Made by a program: the position numbers and the translations under genes
Part shown: positions 53,479 through 63,140 of the stretch, piece by piece
Numbering within the stretch: position 1 is the first letter of the stretch
Layout: each line of letters opens with the position of its first letter
Source: an uncultured Schlesneria sp.
GTDB lineage: Bacteria; Planctomycetota; Planctomycetia; Planctomycetales; Planctomycetaceae
Direction of reading: 5' to 3'
Assembly: GCA_903899985.1 (NCBI GenBank)
Contig: CAIULL010000076.1
Span: 1 to 64,000 of the forward strand
Length of the DNA stretch: 64,000 nucleotides
Notes under the pieces: model-generated
The model's input: only the letters and a program-made list of their open reading frames with translations
Databases searched by the model: none
What the model was told of the DNA's origin: nothing

Positions 53479-56400
53479 ATGATTGCTCCTGACATTCAAA
53501 TTCTGATTCCTTGTCACAGCCTGGAAGATTTTCCGACGGAACAAACGGATGATTTTGCTGCCAGTTTACTGAATTCGTTTGCAGTCGCTTACCATCCGGC
53601 ACTATTGGCCTGGTCTGTCGAACTGCCACGGTGGAGAAGGGCGGATGATCCGCCGCTTCCTCGACGAGGTCAGCTGGTGATTATCCCGACTGTGTCGGAT
53701 GGCTGGTTACCTCATGCCTGGGCCGAGGATGCTCGGCAGGCAGGGGCGACGGTCGTTTCTGGCCTGTCAGATCGTGACGAAATGATCGCTGCGGCGCTGA
53801 AGGCACTCGATGTCTCGTTGGAGGAGACGACGACCGAACATCACCATCCGTCAGAAGCAATTGAGTATGGCGATGGTATGGGAGACCCCGTCGGTCATAC
53901 TGAATCGGTGGGACCATCGGACGCAGTGACTCATGTCGAAGCAACTGAAGATTACGTGTCAGCAGACCCTGAACTGGTTGCTGATTTTCTGGCGCTCGGG
54001 ACTTGCTGGTTATTGATTGAATTATTGACCCGCAAGATGCGTCAGTTTGGCAACATCGACGACTCGCGATTCTTTCAGCGAGCCCAGGCCGGGGCCAAAG
54101 CGGCACTCGCTGATGATCGCGAAACGGCAGTGACTCATCTGGGTGCCTGCTTCGAGATGCTGCTGGAAGCACGCGAACGGTTTTATCCGGTCGACTGCTA
54201 TCTGCTGGATCTTTGTCTGGCTGTGCCTGATGTCGGCCACGAGCATTTGCTTGCCGAATCGCAGCAGAACGTCCCCTGGAGCCTGTTGGTTTCGACCGAG
54301 GATCTGACGGCGATCTGCGCGAAGACACCGGGCCTGACTGCGGCACTCACCGAAGCCTGGCAGGCGGCTCGCATCAGCGTTGTCGGGGGTGAAGATCGTG
54401 AGACTTCGATCCCGCTGCTTCCATTGGAAAGTGTGCTGTATCACTTCCAGCGGGGTCGTGAGCAGTGGCAGCAACTGCTGGGAAAATCGCCGATCGTCTG
54501 GGGCCGCCGCAAATTCGGTCTGACCCCACTTTTACCGCAGATCCTGGTGAAGTTCGGCTTTCTGGCAGCATTACATGTCGTCCTGGACGATGGAATTTAT
54601 CCCGACGCAGAATACACAAAACTGCGATGGCGCGGCGTTGATGGAACATTGATCGATGCACTCAGTCGGATCCCGCTCGCTGCCGAAGGAGCATCGAGTT
54701 ATCTGCGATTCCCGGCGCGCATGGCGGAATCGATGGATCATGATCAGGTGGCGGGATTGATAATGGCTCGCTGGCCCGAAATCGAAGCCCCCTGGTTTGG
54801 TGACCTGCGCCGGTCTCAAAAGTACTCCCCCTGCCTGGGCCGATTCGTCACGCTCGACCGTTTCTTCGAGCAGACGGAACTTCCGGGCCAGCTCAGCGTC
54901 TACAAACCGAATGAATATTTTTCGCCGTTCTTGATCCAGCATGTGGCTCGGCGTGAAAAGCGTCCAATTGGACGATATACAGATCACGCGAACCTGCGTC
55001 GTCGACTTGACGCAGCAAGCTGGTGTCATGCGGCGGTCAACGCACTCTATTCCAAGCCGATCGATCTGACTGCGGGACAAGCGATTGAGACACAACTGGA
55101 AGCAATGGCTCGAGACCAGGAAGGTGTCCCGACGGAACTGCTCGCTTCGATCGAGGAATTCGAGCGAACTGGTGCTCAGAAACTGGCTCGAATAATCATG
55201 CAATCGGCGTCAAACGGACGCGGGTTTTTGATTTTGAATCCGTTATCGTTTACTCGGCGTGTGATCGTGTCGCTCCCCGGTCTGAAGTCGCCGCCAGCAG
55301 TTTCAGGAGCGGTGAAGGCTGTTGAGTTTGACGCAGCTCATCCCGATCGGACTTCGTGTGTCGTCGAGATCCCTGGCAGCGGTTATGCCTGGATTCCGGT
55401 AAGCGAATCTGGGGGGTTGCCTGTGGCTCCGAAGCAGCCGCTGGCCGAGGGCTGGCTGCTGCGAAACGATCATTTCGAGGTGGCGATCAATGAACGAACA
55501 GGAGGGATCGCTCACATCCGTTTTCATAACCAGCGGACAAAACGGCTGAGCCAACAGTTGTCGTTCCGTTTTCCACGCGAACGAACGATTTCCGTCGGGG
55601 AAGAACCGGGTGAGACGATCAAATCGCAGTATGCCGAGATGCAGTGCCGGGGCCACGAGGTCGTCCGGAGCGGAACTGCCTGCGGTGAGATTGTCACGTT
55701 CGGCGATATCGTTGATCAGGTTAAATCAGAGAAGCTGGCCTCGTTTCGTCAGACCGTTCGAGTCTGGCGCGCCAGTTCGATCCTGGAAATCGAGATCGAA
55801 CTGACAGACGTCAAACAGACCGACGGAGATCCCTGGAACAACTACTTCGCGTCACGGTTTGCCTGGAACGACAGCACTGCCGTAGTGACACGCAGTATTT
55901 ATCATTCGGCTCAGACATTTGGCGGTGAACGATTCGAGACGTCCGATTACATCGAGATTGCGTCCGAAGACGAACGCCTGACCATCGTGCCGCATGGTTT
56001 GCCGTTCCATCGGAAGACGGGCGAGCGGATGGTCGATTCGTTGCTGGTCGTGGCAGGCGAACCCGAGCGACGATTCCGATTCACAATCGCCGTGGATGCT
56101 CCCTTTCCGTTAGAAGCCGCCTGGAACGCGACAACGCCGGCGCCGGTCATCCCTACCGAACAAGGGCCACCCAAAGCAGGATTAACGGGATGGTTCTTCC
56201 ATGTCGATTCCCGACAGGTTCAAGTAACTCGAATCCTTGAGATTCGTAACACCAAAGCCATTCCTTCACCGCTGGAGGAATCAGAGCATTTCACCGTCCC
56301 ACATGATCCGGGCTTTGCGGTCCGGCTGATCGAAACGGAAGGTCGAGCCAAGCAAACCAGATTGCGCTGTTTCCGTCAGCCCACGTTCGCTCGCAAACGG

Positions 56401-56511
56401 GACTTTCGCGGTGAAACAATTTCGGAGCTTTTGATCGTAGGTGACGCCGTCGTCATCGACATGACCGCATACGAAATCGTCGATGTCGAGCTTCGGTTCG
56501 GTGAGCAATAA
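53479..56511 (+). CDS. GH38-like (alpha-mannosidase-related) protein, about 1010 aa
   Basis: Large cytoplasmic-looking protein without signal peptide. Its C-terminal half is built like a GH38 beta-sandwich region: GRGFLILNPLSFTRRVIVSL, then LLRNDHFEVAINERTGGIAH and LEIEIELTDVKQTDGDPW. The N-terminal half has WGRRKFGLTPLLPQILVKFG and a GALHF-like LAALHVVLDDG. The usual GH38 metal motif HxDxGW and nucleophile region are not evident, so catalysis is doubtful. Acidic linker near residues 120-160. ATG 53479 (MIAPDIQILIPCHSLEDFP) is preferred to the upstream frame start at 53419. Stands alone. Confidence 0.65.
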   Translation: MIAPDIQILIPCHSLEDFPTEQTDDFAASLLNSFAVAYHPALLAWSVELPRWRRADDPPLPRRGQLVIIPTVSDGWLPHAWAEDARQAGATVVSGLSDRDEMIAAALKALDVSLEETTTEHHHPSEAIEYGDGMGDPVGHTESVGPSDAVTHVEATEDYVSADPELVADFLALGTCWLLIELLTRKMRQFGNIDDSRFFQRAQAGAKAALADDRETAVTHLGACFEMLLEARERFYPVDCYLLDLCLAVPDVGHEHLLAESQQNVPWSLLVSTEDLTAICAKTPGLTAALTEAWQAARISVVGGEDRETSIPLLPLESVLYHFQRGREQWQQLLGKSPIVWGRRKFGLTPLLPQILVKFGFLAALHVVLDDGIYPDAEYTKLRWRGVDGTLIDALSRIPLAAEGASSYLRFPARMAESMDHDQVAGLIMARWPEIEAPWFGDLRRSQKYSPCLGRFVTLDRFFEQTELPGQLSVYKPNEYFSPFLIQHVARREKRPIGRYTDHANLRRRLDAASWCHAAVNALYSKPIDLTAGQAIETQLEAMARDQEGVPTELLASIEEFERTGAQKLARIIMQSASNGRGFLILNPLSFTRRVIVSLPGLKSPPAVSGAVKAVEFDAAHPDRTSCVVEIPGSGYAWIPVSESGGLPVAPKQPLAEGWLLRNDHFEVAINERTGGIAHIRFHNQRTKRLSQQLSFRFPRERTISVGEEPGETIKSQYAEMQCRGHEVVRSGTACGEIVTFGDIVDQVKSEKLASFRQTVRVWRASSILEIEIELTDVKQTDGDPWNNYFASRFAWNDSTAVVTRSIYHSAQTFGGERFETSDYIEIASEDERLTIVPHGLPFHRKTGERMVDSLLVVAGEPERRFRFTIAVDAPFPLEAAWNATTPAPVIPTEQGPPKAGLTGWFFHVDSRQVQVTRILEIRNTKAIPSPLEESEHFTVPHDPGFAVRLIETEGRAKQTRLRCFRQPTFARKRDFRGETISELLIVGDAVVIDMTAYEIVDVELRFGEQ

Positions 56512-56529
56512 GTCACACGTTGCGGATCT

Positions 56530-56659
56530 CGCCACCCCACCCTCTCCATGGGGGTGGTTACCGGGCCTTTGCCCTAGCGGCAGAAATCAGGCGTGATCAA
56601 TATTGATGCTGCTCGTGCAAAAGCCCTTTAACCACCCCCGTGGAGGGGGTGGGGTGGCG
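56530..56659. repeat. Large inverted repeat E (CCACCCC/GGGGTGG hairpin)
   Basis: Arms 56530-56565 (CGCCACCCCACCCTCTCCAT onwards) and 56624-56659 (ending GGAGGGGGTGGGGTGGCG) match at about 31 of 36 positions around a 58-bp centre. It lies in the 177-bp gap between two convergent genes and could act on both transcripts. Only one copy in this window. Confidence 0.8.
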
Positions 56660-56688
56660 TTGCCGTATGAACGCGATTTAAACGACCA

Positions 56689-57366
56689 CTACTTCCGCGC
56701 ACAAATCGTCCAGTGTCGATCACTGGTTGCTTTGACGGCATCCGGCGAAATTCCGAGTTCGACCAGAATCTCACGAACTTCTGAAACCGTCAAAGCCGCA
56801 TGCAGTGATTCGCGGAACATTTTTTGTTGGTGGTCGTTGGCGTCACCGGCATAGGTTTTGACGAGATGGTTAAGCAAACCGATGTCCTCCGGTCGCATCA
56901 GGTCGCGCACGAAAAGAACGCCGCCTGGTTTCAGGACTCGCCAAAGTTCGTGCATTACCGCTCGCGGCTCGGGAATGTGGTGCACAATGCTGTTCGACAT
57001 CACGGCCTGATAGGTCGCATCAGGCTCAGGCAACTGTTTACAGTCTCGCAGGACCAGTTCGATCGAATCCTGAAAGCCTGCCGCTTGTACGTTGTGTCGA
57101 GCCACGACCAGCATCGCCTGGGCAAGATCACTGGCGACGACCGTTCCGGAGAATCCTCGTTTCATCAGTTCGATGGGGATGAGGGCTGTTCCGGTCCCTG
57201 CGTCGAAGATGCGATAAGGTTGATTGGCCGAACCATCGATACCGGTCAAAGCCAATAAAAAATCATCGACGAAGAGACGGTTGACGTGGCTATGATCCAT
57301 CCGGTCATAGTCAACCGCCTCTTCGGCGGTATCCATGACTTCAGATTCCAAAATACGATTGAGCAT
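56689..57366 (-). CDS. Class I SAM-dependent methyltransferase
   Basis: The 225-aa protein has motif I FDAGTGTALIPIELMKRG, motif II region VVASDLAQAML, motif III-like LVLRDCKQLPEPDATYQAVM and SNSIVHHIPEPRAVMHELWR, and the post motif RVLKPGGVLFVRDL, the Methyltransf_25/11 pattern. Acceptor unknown; the N-terminus AEEAVDYDRMDHSHVNRLFV and the C-terminal VSEVREILVELGISPDAV could define substrate. ATG 57366. Transcribed away from the prepilin-like gene. Confidence 0.85.
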   Translation of the reverse strand: MLNRILESEVMDTAEEAVDYDRMDHSHVNRLFVDDFLLALTGIDGSANQPYRIFDAGTGTALIPIELMKRGFSGTVVASDLAQAMLVVARHNVQAAGFQDSIELVLRDCKQLPEPDATYQAVMSNSIVHHIPEPRAVMHELWRVLKPGGVLFVRDLMRPEDIGLLNHLVKTYAGDANDHQQKMFRESLHAALTVSEVREILVELGISPDAVKATSDRHWTICARK

Positions 57367-57497
57367 CGTTGTCCCTTTGATCGATGAATTTCAATCAATG
57401 AAAAATATTGTGCTGGAATTATCAGCGGACATGTTAGCATGAATCGTGAGTCAAGATGTCCTGATTCGCGGGCTTACTCAGAGCGGAAGGGGTGAAC

Positions 57498-58583
57498 ATG
57501 AAACACATTCTTCAAGCGCATTCTCAACGTCGACGGGGGCTCGGTCGGATTGATCTGATTGTACTCATCGTCATTTGCGCATTACTGTGCGCCGTCCTCG
57601 GCCCGGGGCTGCTTCAAAACAAACGTGGACCGGCAAAACTCATGAGGTGCATGAACAACATGAGACAAGTCGGGTTGGCAACGATCGCTTTCGCCTCAAA
57701 TAAAAACGGCCAACTCCCATCTCTCAGCTCAGACGTCGAAATCACGAACGCGGCCGGCCAAACGGGAACGATCCCCATGAGTTGGCAGATGCAGATACTA
57801 CCGGCACTCGACGCGGCCGCAGTTCTCAAGAATATCAAGAAAAACGCCGTGGTTGTCTCCGGCGAGGACAATGACGTCCGTGTGGAAATCGCCGACACGG
57901 AACGGATCTGGTTGCCAGACTTCGCGTGTCCGGATGACGTGGACTCGGATCGAACGCCAGGTGGTTTAAGTTACGTCGCCAACGCCGGCTTTATGCCTCG
58001 AAGCCTTTATCATGGTGATCCTAAAGGTCTGCACCAGATTGGGAAGTTAAGCTGGGATGGCAATAACGTCAGTAACGAGCAAAATGACATCGAGATCAGC
58101 GCGGCTACAGGTGTTTTTTGGCGAGCGCATCCTTCGTTCAAATCCAGTCTCGACGACATTGCGACGGGTGACGGAACTTCGACGACGTTGATGCTGACCG
58201 AAAATCTTCAGGCAGGACCCTGGTACGAAACGGATACCGCAAAAATTGGATTCGGTTTACCGATTAACGACAGCAATAGACAAGTTCCATTCGGTATCGG
58301 GACATTTTTCGAATCGGTTGAGCAACCGCTTAACACCCAGTTTTCCGGAGGGACCCTGACTTCTTCCTCTCCGCAAGACTGGAGGATTAATGCGGGACTG
58401 AAAGCCAAGACGGGAACGCAACCTCGACCCAGCTCCAATCATCAAGGTGGGGTGAACGTGATGTTCTGCGATGGTGCTGTGCGTTTCCTCAGCGAAAAAA
58501 TCGATCCGCACGTCTATATCAAAATTCTGACTCCAAACGGTGTGTCATATGGGGAAAGGGTACTCCAAGCGTCTGATTTTTGA
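57498..58583 (+). CDS. DUF1559-type prepilin-like protein with degenerate leader
   Basis: The 361-aa protein has a basic start and RRRGLGRIDLIVLIVICALL where canonical DUF1559 proteins have [11 protein letters not shown]; position +5 is Asp, not Glu, and +3 is Arg. The rest follows the family: LMRCMNNMRQVGLATIAFAS, GDGTSTTLMLTEN, SSNHQGGVNVMFCDGAVRFL (H-x9-DG). It may therefore stay uncleaved as a membrane-anchored protein. ATG 57498 has AAGGGG five bases before it; GTG 57492 is two codons earlier. Confidence 0.8.
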   Translation: MKHILQAHSQRRRGLGRIDLIVLIVICALLCAVLGPGLLQNKRGPAKLMRCMNNMRQVGLATIAFASNKNGQLPSLSSDVEITNAAGQTGTIPMSWQMQILPALDAAAVLKNIKKNAVVVSGEDNDVRVEIADTERIWLPDFACPDDVDSDRTPGGLSYVANAGFMPRSLYHGDPKGLHQIGKLSWDGNNVSNEQNDIEISAATGVFWRAHPSFKSSLDDIATGDGTSTTLMLTENLQAGPWYETDTAKIGFGLPINDSNRQVPFGIGTFFESVEQPLNTQFSGGTLTSSSPQDWRINAGLKAKTGTQPRPSSNHQGGVNVMFCDGAVRFLSEKIDPHVYIKILTPNGVSYGERVLQASDF

Positions 58584-58843
58584 ACGAACTTGCGTTGAGC
58601 GCAGGTCTCCTTTTCAATTTCTCTTGATCCCATGCGTAAAGGTGGTCAATTTGAAAGATTTCCCGATTACGCTGATTAGAGAGGTGCCGGAAAGCCTCGC
58701 AAAACTGTAAAAACCCGCGTGCGAGCGCAAAACCAATTTGATCTCGTCATATCAAAGTTGATCCGCTTGTCTCCTTTGCGATGGCCTTCTACGATGGATA
58801 GTGACATCACGATGAAAATTATCTCCACGCTGAGGCTGGTTTA

Positions 58844-59326
58844 ATGGCCGCTGAATCGACTGACAAAACAATCCTGATTATCGATGACGACCGCGAAATC
58901 GCGTCGATGCTTCACGGCGTTCTCACCGGAAATGGTTATCGAGTCTTTCTTGCTCCGAATGGCATTGAAGGCCAGCGACAGATCGAAACGTTGAATCCCG
59001 ACCTGGTCATCACGGACATGATGATGCCTCGCATGGGTGGTTTCCCCGTCCTGGAGTTCCTGAAAACATTGCCTGCTCCTCCTGCCGTGATCATGATCAC
59101 GGCCAATGAAGGTGGGCGACACAAGGCCTATGCGGAAATGCTGGGGGTCGCGGATTACCTGCGTAAGCCATTTCCGATGGAAGTGCTGCTGGAATCGATC
59201 CGACGCATCTTCGAAACCAGGTCGACGGTTTCCGAGAAAGAAAAGCCTGGTCCGATCAAACGACTCGGTCGCAAGAAAGCGGTTAAGCCTGATGCCGATA
59301 CAGAATCCGATGATGACGAAGAATAA
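58844..59326 (+). CDS. Stand-alone response regulator receiver protein
   Basis: CheY-like receiver domain, 160 aa: acidic DDD at 14-16, phosphoacceptor Asp 58 in [13 protein letters not shown], Thr/Ala region MITAN near 86, Lys 108 in LRKPF. No DNA-binding output domain; the last 35 residues are a basic stretch ([10 protein letters not shown]) followed by an acidic tail (TESDDDEE). A cognate histidine kinase is not in the window. The stop abuts the start region of the ceramidase-family gene, so they are probably cotranscribed. Confidence 0.9.
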   Translation: MAAESTDKTILIIDDDREIASMLHGVLTGNGYRVFLAPNGIEGQRQIETLNPDLVITDMMMPRMGGFPVLEFLKTLPAPPAVIMITANEGGRHKAYAEMLGVADYLRKPFPMEVLLESIRRIFETRSTVSEKEKPGPIKRLGRKKAVKPDADTESDDDEE

Positions 59327-59338
59327 GTGATCCTGAAG

Positions 59339-60775
59339 ATGGTCGTACCCGAGCACAGAAATGTCGGCTTCGCGACAAAAGTTGCCGCCATCATCTTCAC
59401 GTTATTTTTCGCGGCGAACACTCTCTTCATCGGTAACAGCCTCGCAGACGATACAGCCATCCCCGCTAAGCCGTCATCCGCCGTCTGGAAGGCTGGGGTC
59501 GCCAAGGTTGTTATCACACCCGAAAAGCCGGTCTGGCTGGCAGGATACGGAACCCGACGCGCCCCGGACGGCAAGTTGCACGATTTATGGATGAAAGCCC
59601 TGGCGCTGGAAGATCAAAATGGACATCGAGCTGTCCTGATCACCAGTGACTTCCAGGGTGTTCCCAGAGAGATGAGCGACCTGGTCTTCGATCAGGTGAA
59701 GCTCAAGCATGGTCTCGACCGCAGTCAGATCATGTTCACCTTCTCGCACAACCACTGCGGACCCCGTCTGGGCAACGACCTGGTCGACTATTACCCGGTC
59801 GATGCCGAACAAGTGCAACTTGTCGAGGAATATACCTCGCTGATGGTCAAACGAACCATTGATCTGGTGGGCCAGTCTTTGGCGAATCTCGCCCCGGCAA
59901 GCCTCAGTCTTGGGGAAGGTCGAGCAACATTCGCGGTCAATCGTCGAAACAACCGCGAGGCGGATGTCCCCTCGATGATCGAACGCGGAGTCCCTTTTGT
60001 CGGCCCCGTTGATCATTCGGTTCCGGTAATGAAGGTGACTCGACCCGACGGGAAACTGGATGCAATCCTGTTCGGTTATGCCTGTCACCCGACGACGCTC
60101 AGTTTTCTCACCTGGTGCGGAGATTATCCCGGCTTTGCGCAACTTGAACTGGAACAGAACCACCCGGGCACGACGGCCATGTTTGTGAATACTTGCGGCG
60201 GCGATCAGAACCCGCTGCCACGTCGGTCCGTGGAACTCTGTCAGCGTTATGGACACATGCTGGCGGTCGGAGTCGAAGAAGCATTGGCTCAACCACGGAC
60301 TCCTGTTACTTCAGGCCTTCGTACCGCGTTTGAAATCGTCGAATTGCCCTATCTGAAAACGGTGACTCGAGAAGAGCTTGAAGTTTTCGCCAAGGATAGC
60401 AATGCCATTCGGGCTCGCTGGGCCGCCAGACTATTAAAACAGCTCGACGCGGGAGAAGTGTTTACGACGTCGTATCCCTACCCGGTGCACGCATGGCGTC
60501 TTGGGAAAGAAATGCTGGTTATCGGTCAGGGAGCTGAAACCGTTGTTGATTACGCCATTCGCTTCAAGGGGGAGTTTGGTCCCGGGACCTGGGTTTGTGG
60601 TTATGTCGACGACATGATCTCGTACATCCCCTCACGTCGAGTCTGGGACGAAGGGGGTTACGAGGGGGGATCAAATCTTTATGAATACGGTCGCCCGGCG
60701 TTGCGATGGTCCGGTGACGTGGAAGAACGAATCGCTCAATCGGTCAAGAAACTGGTCAAACAAGTCCGCGATTGA
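59339..60775 (+). CDS. Neutral/alkaline non-lysosomal ceramidase-family protein
   Basis: Exported protein, 478 aa, with a signal peptide (AAIIFTLFFAANTLFIGNSL). Family features: WKAGVAKVVITPEKPVWLAG, GRHAVLITSDF-like AVLITSDFQGVP, FTFSHNHCGP (metal His pair), FGYACHPTTL and FVNTCGGDQNP. In bacterial ceramidases the last block carries the nucleophile Ser (GDVSPN); here Gln stands in its place, so activity on ceramide is doubtful. Only the N-terminal domain of ceramidase is present. GTG 59327 directly after the regulator stop is an alternative start. Confidence 0.8.
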   Translation: MVVPEHRNVGFATKVAAIIFTLFFAANTLFIGNSLADDTAIPAKPSSAVWKAGVAKVVITPEKPVWLAGYGTRRAPDGKLHDLWMKALALEDQNGHRAVLITSDFQGVPREMSDLVFDQVKLKHGLDRSQIMFTFSHNHCGPRLGNDLVDYYPVDAEQVQLVEEYTSLMVKRTIDLVGQSLANLAPASLSLGEGRATFAVNRRNNREADVPSMIERGVPFVGPVDHSVPVMKVTRPDGKLDAILFGYACHPTTLSFLTWCGDYPGFAQLELEQNHPGTTAMFVNTCGGDQNPLPRRSVELCQRYGHMLAVGVEEALAQPRTPVTSGLRTAFEIVELPYLKTVTREELEVFAKDSNAIRARWAARLLKQLDAGEVFTTSYPYPVHAWRLGKEMLVIGQGAETVVDYAIRFKGEFGPGTWVCGYVDDMISYIPSRRVWDEGGYEGGSNLYEYGRPALRWSGDVEERIAQSVKKLVKQVRD

Positions 60776-60885
60776 TTGGATTCTGGTGCCGCTGCGCTGG
60801 ATCGTGCAGCAAATTCATTGACCGGCGACAGCGAAGCATGGGTTCGAGGTAATGAACCTCAAACCCATTCCGTGATCTGCTTCTG

Positions 60886-62151
60886 CTATTCCTTGACGAT
60901 CTCTAATCGCACAATCTTCTTCCGTCCAGCTTTAATCAGCATCCCCGTTTTGAGTTCAAGTGCGAGTTTCGTATCGGTGATCGGCGTTGGCTGATCTCCG
61001 TCGTAATAAGAAACTCCCCCTTGCGAGATCATGCGCATGGCGTCACTTGTCGACGCAACCAGTCCCGCCGTCTTCATCAACTGGGCAATTGCCAGCCGCC
61101 CGTTGGAAAGATCAGCCTGACATTGCGGAAGCTGGCTGGCCAGCGTTGTCAGATTCAGAGTGACGGTCGGAATATCGGTCGGTAGTTCGCCGCCACCAAC
61201 TTCCCGCTGCCAGCGGTCAGCCGCTTCGTCGGCCTGTTGTGCCGAGTGATATCCCGCAATCACCAGTTTCGCGAGTCGAATCTTGGCCTCTTTCGGATGA
61301 CCCGCCAGAATCGTTGCCACTTCATCAAGAGGGACATTGGTGAGCAGATTGTAATAGATCCCCATCGTCGCATCGGGGATCTGCATGAACTTTTTCATCA
61401 TGTCAAATGGAGATTCCGAGATCCCGATGTAGTTCCCCAGACTCTTTCCCATTTTCTGTTCGCCGTCGGTTCCGACGAGAATCGGTGACATGACGCCGAT
61501 CTGCTGAGGCAGGTTCTGGTCTCGCTGCAGATCGCGGGCCAGCATGAAGCTGTAAAGCTGCTCGGTACCGCCCAGCTCAATATCCGATTTAATCATGACC
61601 GAATCCCAGGCCTGCATCATCGGGTACAGGCATTCGTGCAGGAAAATCGGGGACTGGCTGGCGTACCGCTTGGCGAAATCGTCTCGCGTCAATAATTGGG
61701 CGACGGTGATCTTGCCGCACAGTTGCAGGATGTCGGCAAAGCTCATTTTCGCGAACCAGTCACCGTTGCGGTGAACTTCGGCCTTCGAGATATCGATCAC
61801 CTTGCCGACCTGATTCAGGTAATCACGTGCGTTCGCTTCGACATCTGCTTCGGTCAGTTTTTTCGATCGGGCCTGGTCGCGACCACTCGGATCGCCCACC
61901 AGTGCCGTGTAGTTTCCGATGATAATGACCGCCTGATGTCCCAGTTCCTGAAACTGGCGCATTTTTCTCAGTGGAACGGTATGACCCAGATGGACATCGA
62001 TCCCTGTCGGATCGATCCCGTACTTGATTCGTAACGGTTTGCCGGTTTCGCGGCTTTTGGCCAGTTTTGCAGCCAGTTCTTCTTCGGGGACAATTTTGTC
62101 AACGCCGCGACGAATGATCGCGAGTTGTTCATCTACAGGAGGGAAATTCAT
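60886..62151 (-). CDS. tyrS: Tyrosyl-tRNA synthetase
   Basis: Class I synthetase charging tRNA-Tyr, 421 aa. It has KYGIDPTGIDVHLGHTVPL (HIGH as HLGH), IIGNYTALVGDPSGRD, SDIELGGTEQLYSFMLARDL (tyrosine site), KMGKSLGNYIGI (KMSKS as KMGKS) and a C-terminal S4-type RNA-binding segment (ISQGGVSYYDGDQP, ALELKTGMLIKAGRKK). The layout is that of the TyrZ/type 2 branch. ATG 62151 with CCAGGAATT upstream is preferred to TTG 62157. Confidence 0.95.
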   Translation of the reverse strand: MNFPPVDEQLAIIRRGVDKIVPEEELAAKLAKSRETGKPLRIKYGIDPTGIDVHLGHTVPLRKMRQFQELGHQAVIIIGNYTALVGDPSGRDQARSKKLTEADVEANARDYLNQVGKVIDISKAEVHRNGDWFAKMSFADILQLCGKITVAQLLTRDDFAKRYASQSPIFLHECLYPMMQAWDSVMIKSDIELGGTEQLYSFMLARDLQRDQNLPQQIGVMSPILVGTDGEQKMGKSLGNYIGISESPFDMMKKFMQIPDATMGIYYNLLTNVPLDEVATILAGHPKEAKIRLAKLVIAGYHSAQQADEAADRWQREVGGGELPTDIPTVTLNLTTLASQLPQCQADLSNGRLAIAQLMKTAGLVASTSDAMRMISQGGVSYYDGDQPTPITDTKLALELKTGMLIKAGRKKIVRLEIVKE

Positions 62152-62277
62152 CGTCAATTCCTGGTGTCAAATGCAGGCGGTTCAAACGAAGTTCGATTGC
62201 ACGGACACCTTGCCAGTGGGATTCCATTTCCAGGAAGGAAAACAGATCAACGACAACGCGTCCCTGCAACAAGTTCA

Positions 62278-63111
62278 TTACGTTGGTGTTGGAGTCAGCA
62301 ACTGTAACGTCAGCATCGTAGCATTGAATAACGCGTGAATCACGACCACCGACAGATAACTGTGCTGGCGATGAAAGACGTAGCCCAGGATCAGCGCCAG
62401 GGGCATCAATGCCAGACCGTCACGCCAGCCGTGAACAGCGGCAAACAGCACGGCAACCAGCGGGATTGCGAGCGAAGCGGGAAAGATCGTCGAAAGCCAG
62501 CCTTGTAGGATCACTCGGTACATTAATTCCTCAAAAAGCGGTGCCGCGACGACCGCAGTCACGGCGATGACCGAGACGGTCGCCACATCGGGTGATTCCA
62601 TTAACTGCTTCAACAGGGAATGCTGATTTTCAGCACTTCGAAACGGCAACGTCGCGAACATGGAAATCGTCATCGGCAGGACTGCTGCAAAGAATCCGTA
62701 GATACCAAGTCTCAATTGTTCAAGAACCCGGTCAATTCTTATTCCAATGCCCGACCAGGGTCGCTCGTTTGAAACCAGGGCAAACGCCAGGATGAGGCTT
62801 AAGCTGACGTTAAAGAGAATGTGCTTAACCAGCGAATTCAAAGAGAGCGAGGGTTGTTCGTCGGACGCGGTCTTGAAAAACCACTGCGTCAGGATTAGCG
62901 ATAGCATGAAAACCGCGATAAAGACCACCAGCAGTTCGGGAATGGAGTTCCACCGAGCGCGCGGTTCTTCGTTCAGTGTTAAAAAAGATTTTTGAACAGA
63001 CTGTCGCTTGAACAACTGGCCCCAGACGAAGGCGCTTCCCGCGAACAACAGCGCGAGGAGATACCCCGTAGCGATGACCCGAGGTTCGGTCTCGACAATG
63101 GAATTGAGCAA
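62278..63111 (-). CDS. CPBP family intramembrane metalloprotease
   Basis: Abi/CAAX-protease-like membrane protein of 277 aa with about eight membrane helices. The three catalytic motifs are present: EELMYR (EExxxR), FAAVHGW (FxxxH-like) and HALFNAT (HxxxN-like). Substrate unknown; relatives process prenylated peptides or bacteriocin-related peptides or act in immunity, and none can be chosen here. It lies 29 nt downstream of the thioredoxin-TPR gene and 126 nt before tyrS, all on the same strand. Confidence 0.87.
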   Translation of the reverse strand: MLNSIVETEPRVIATGYLLALLFAGSAFVWGQLFKRQSVQKSFLTLNEEPRARWNSIPELLVVFIAVFMLSLILTQWFFKTASDEQPSLSLNSLVKHILFNVSLSLILAFALVSNERPWSGIGIRIDRVLEQLRLGIYGFFAAVLPMTISMFATLPFRSAENQHSLLKQLMESPDVATVSVIAVTAVVAAPLFEELMYRVILQGWLSTIFPASLAIPLVAVLFAAVHGWRDGLALMPLALILGYVFHRQHSYLSVVVIHALFNATMLTLQLLTPTPT

Positions 63112-63140
63112 AATGAAATGTTCCGCAGGATCGAACAGGT

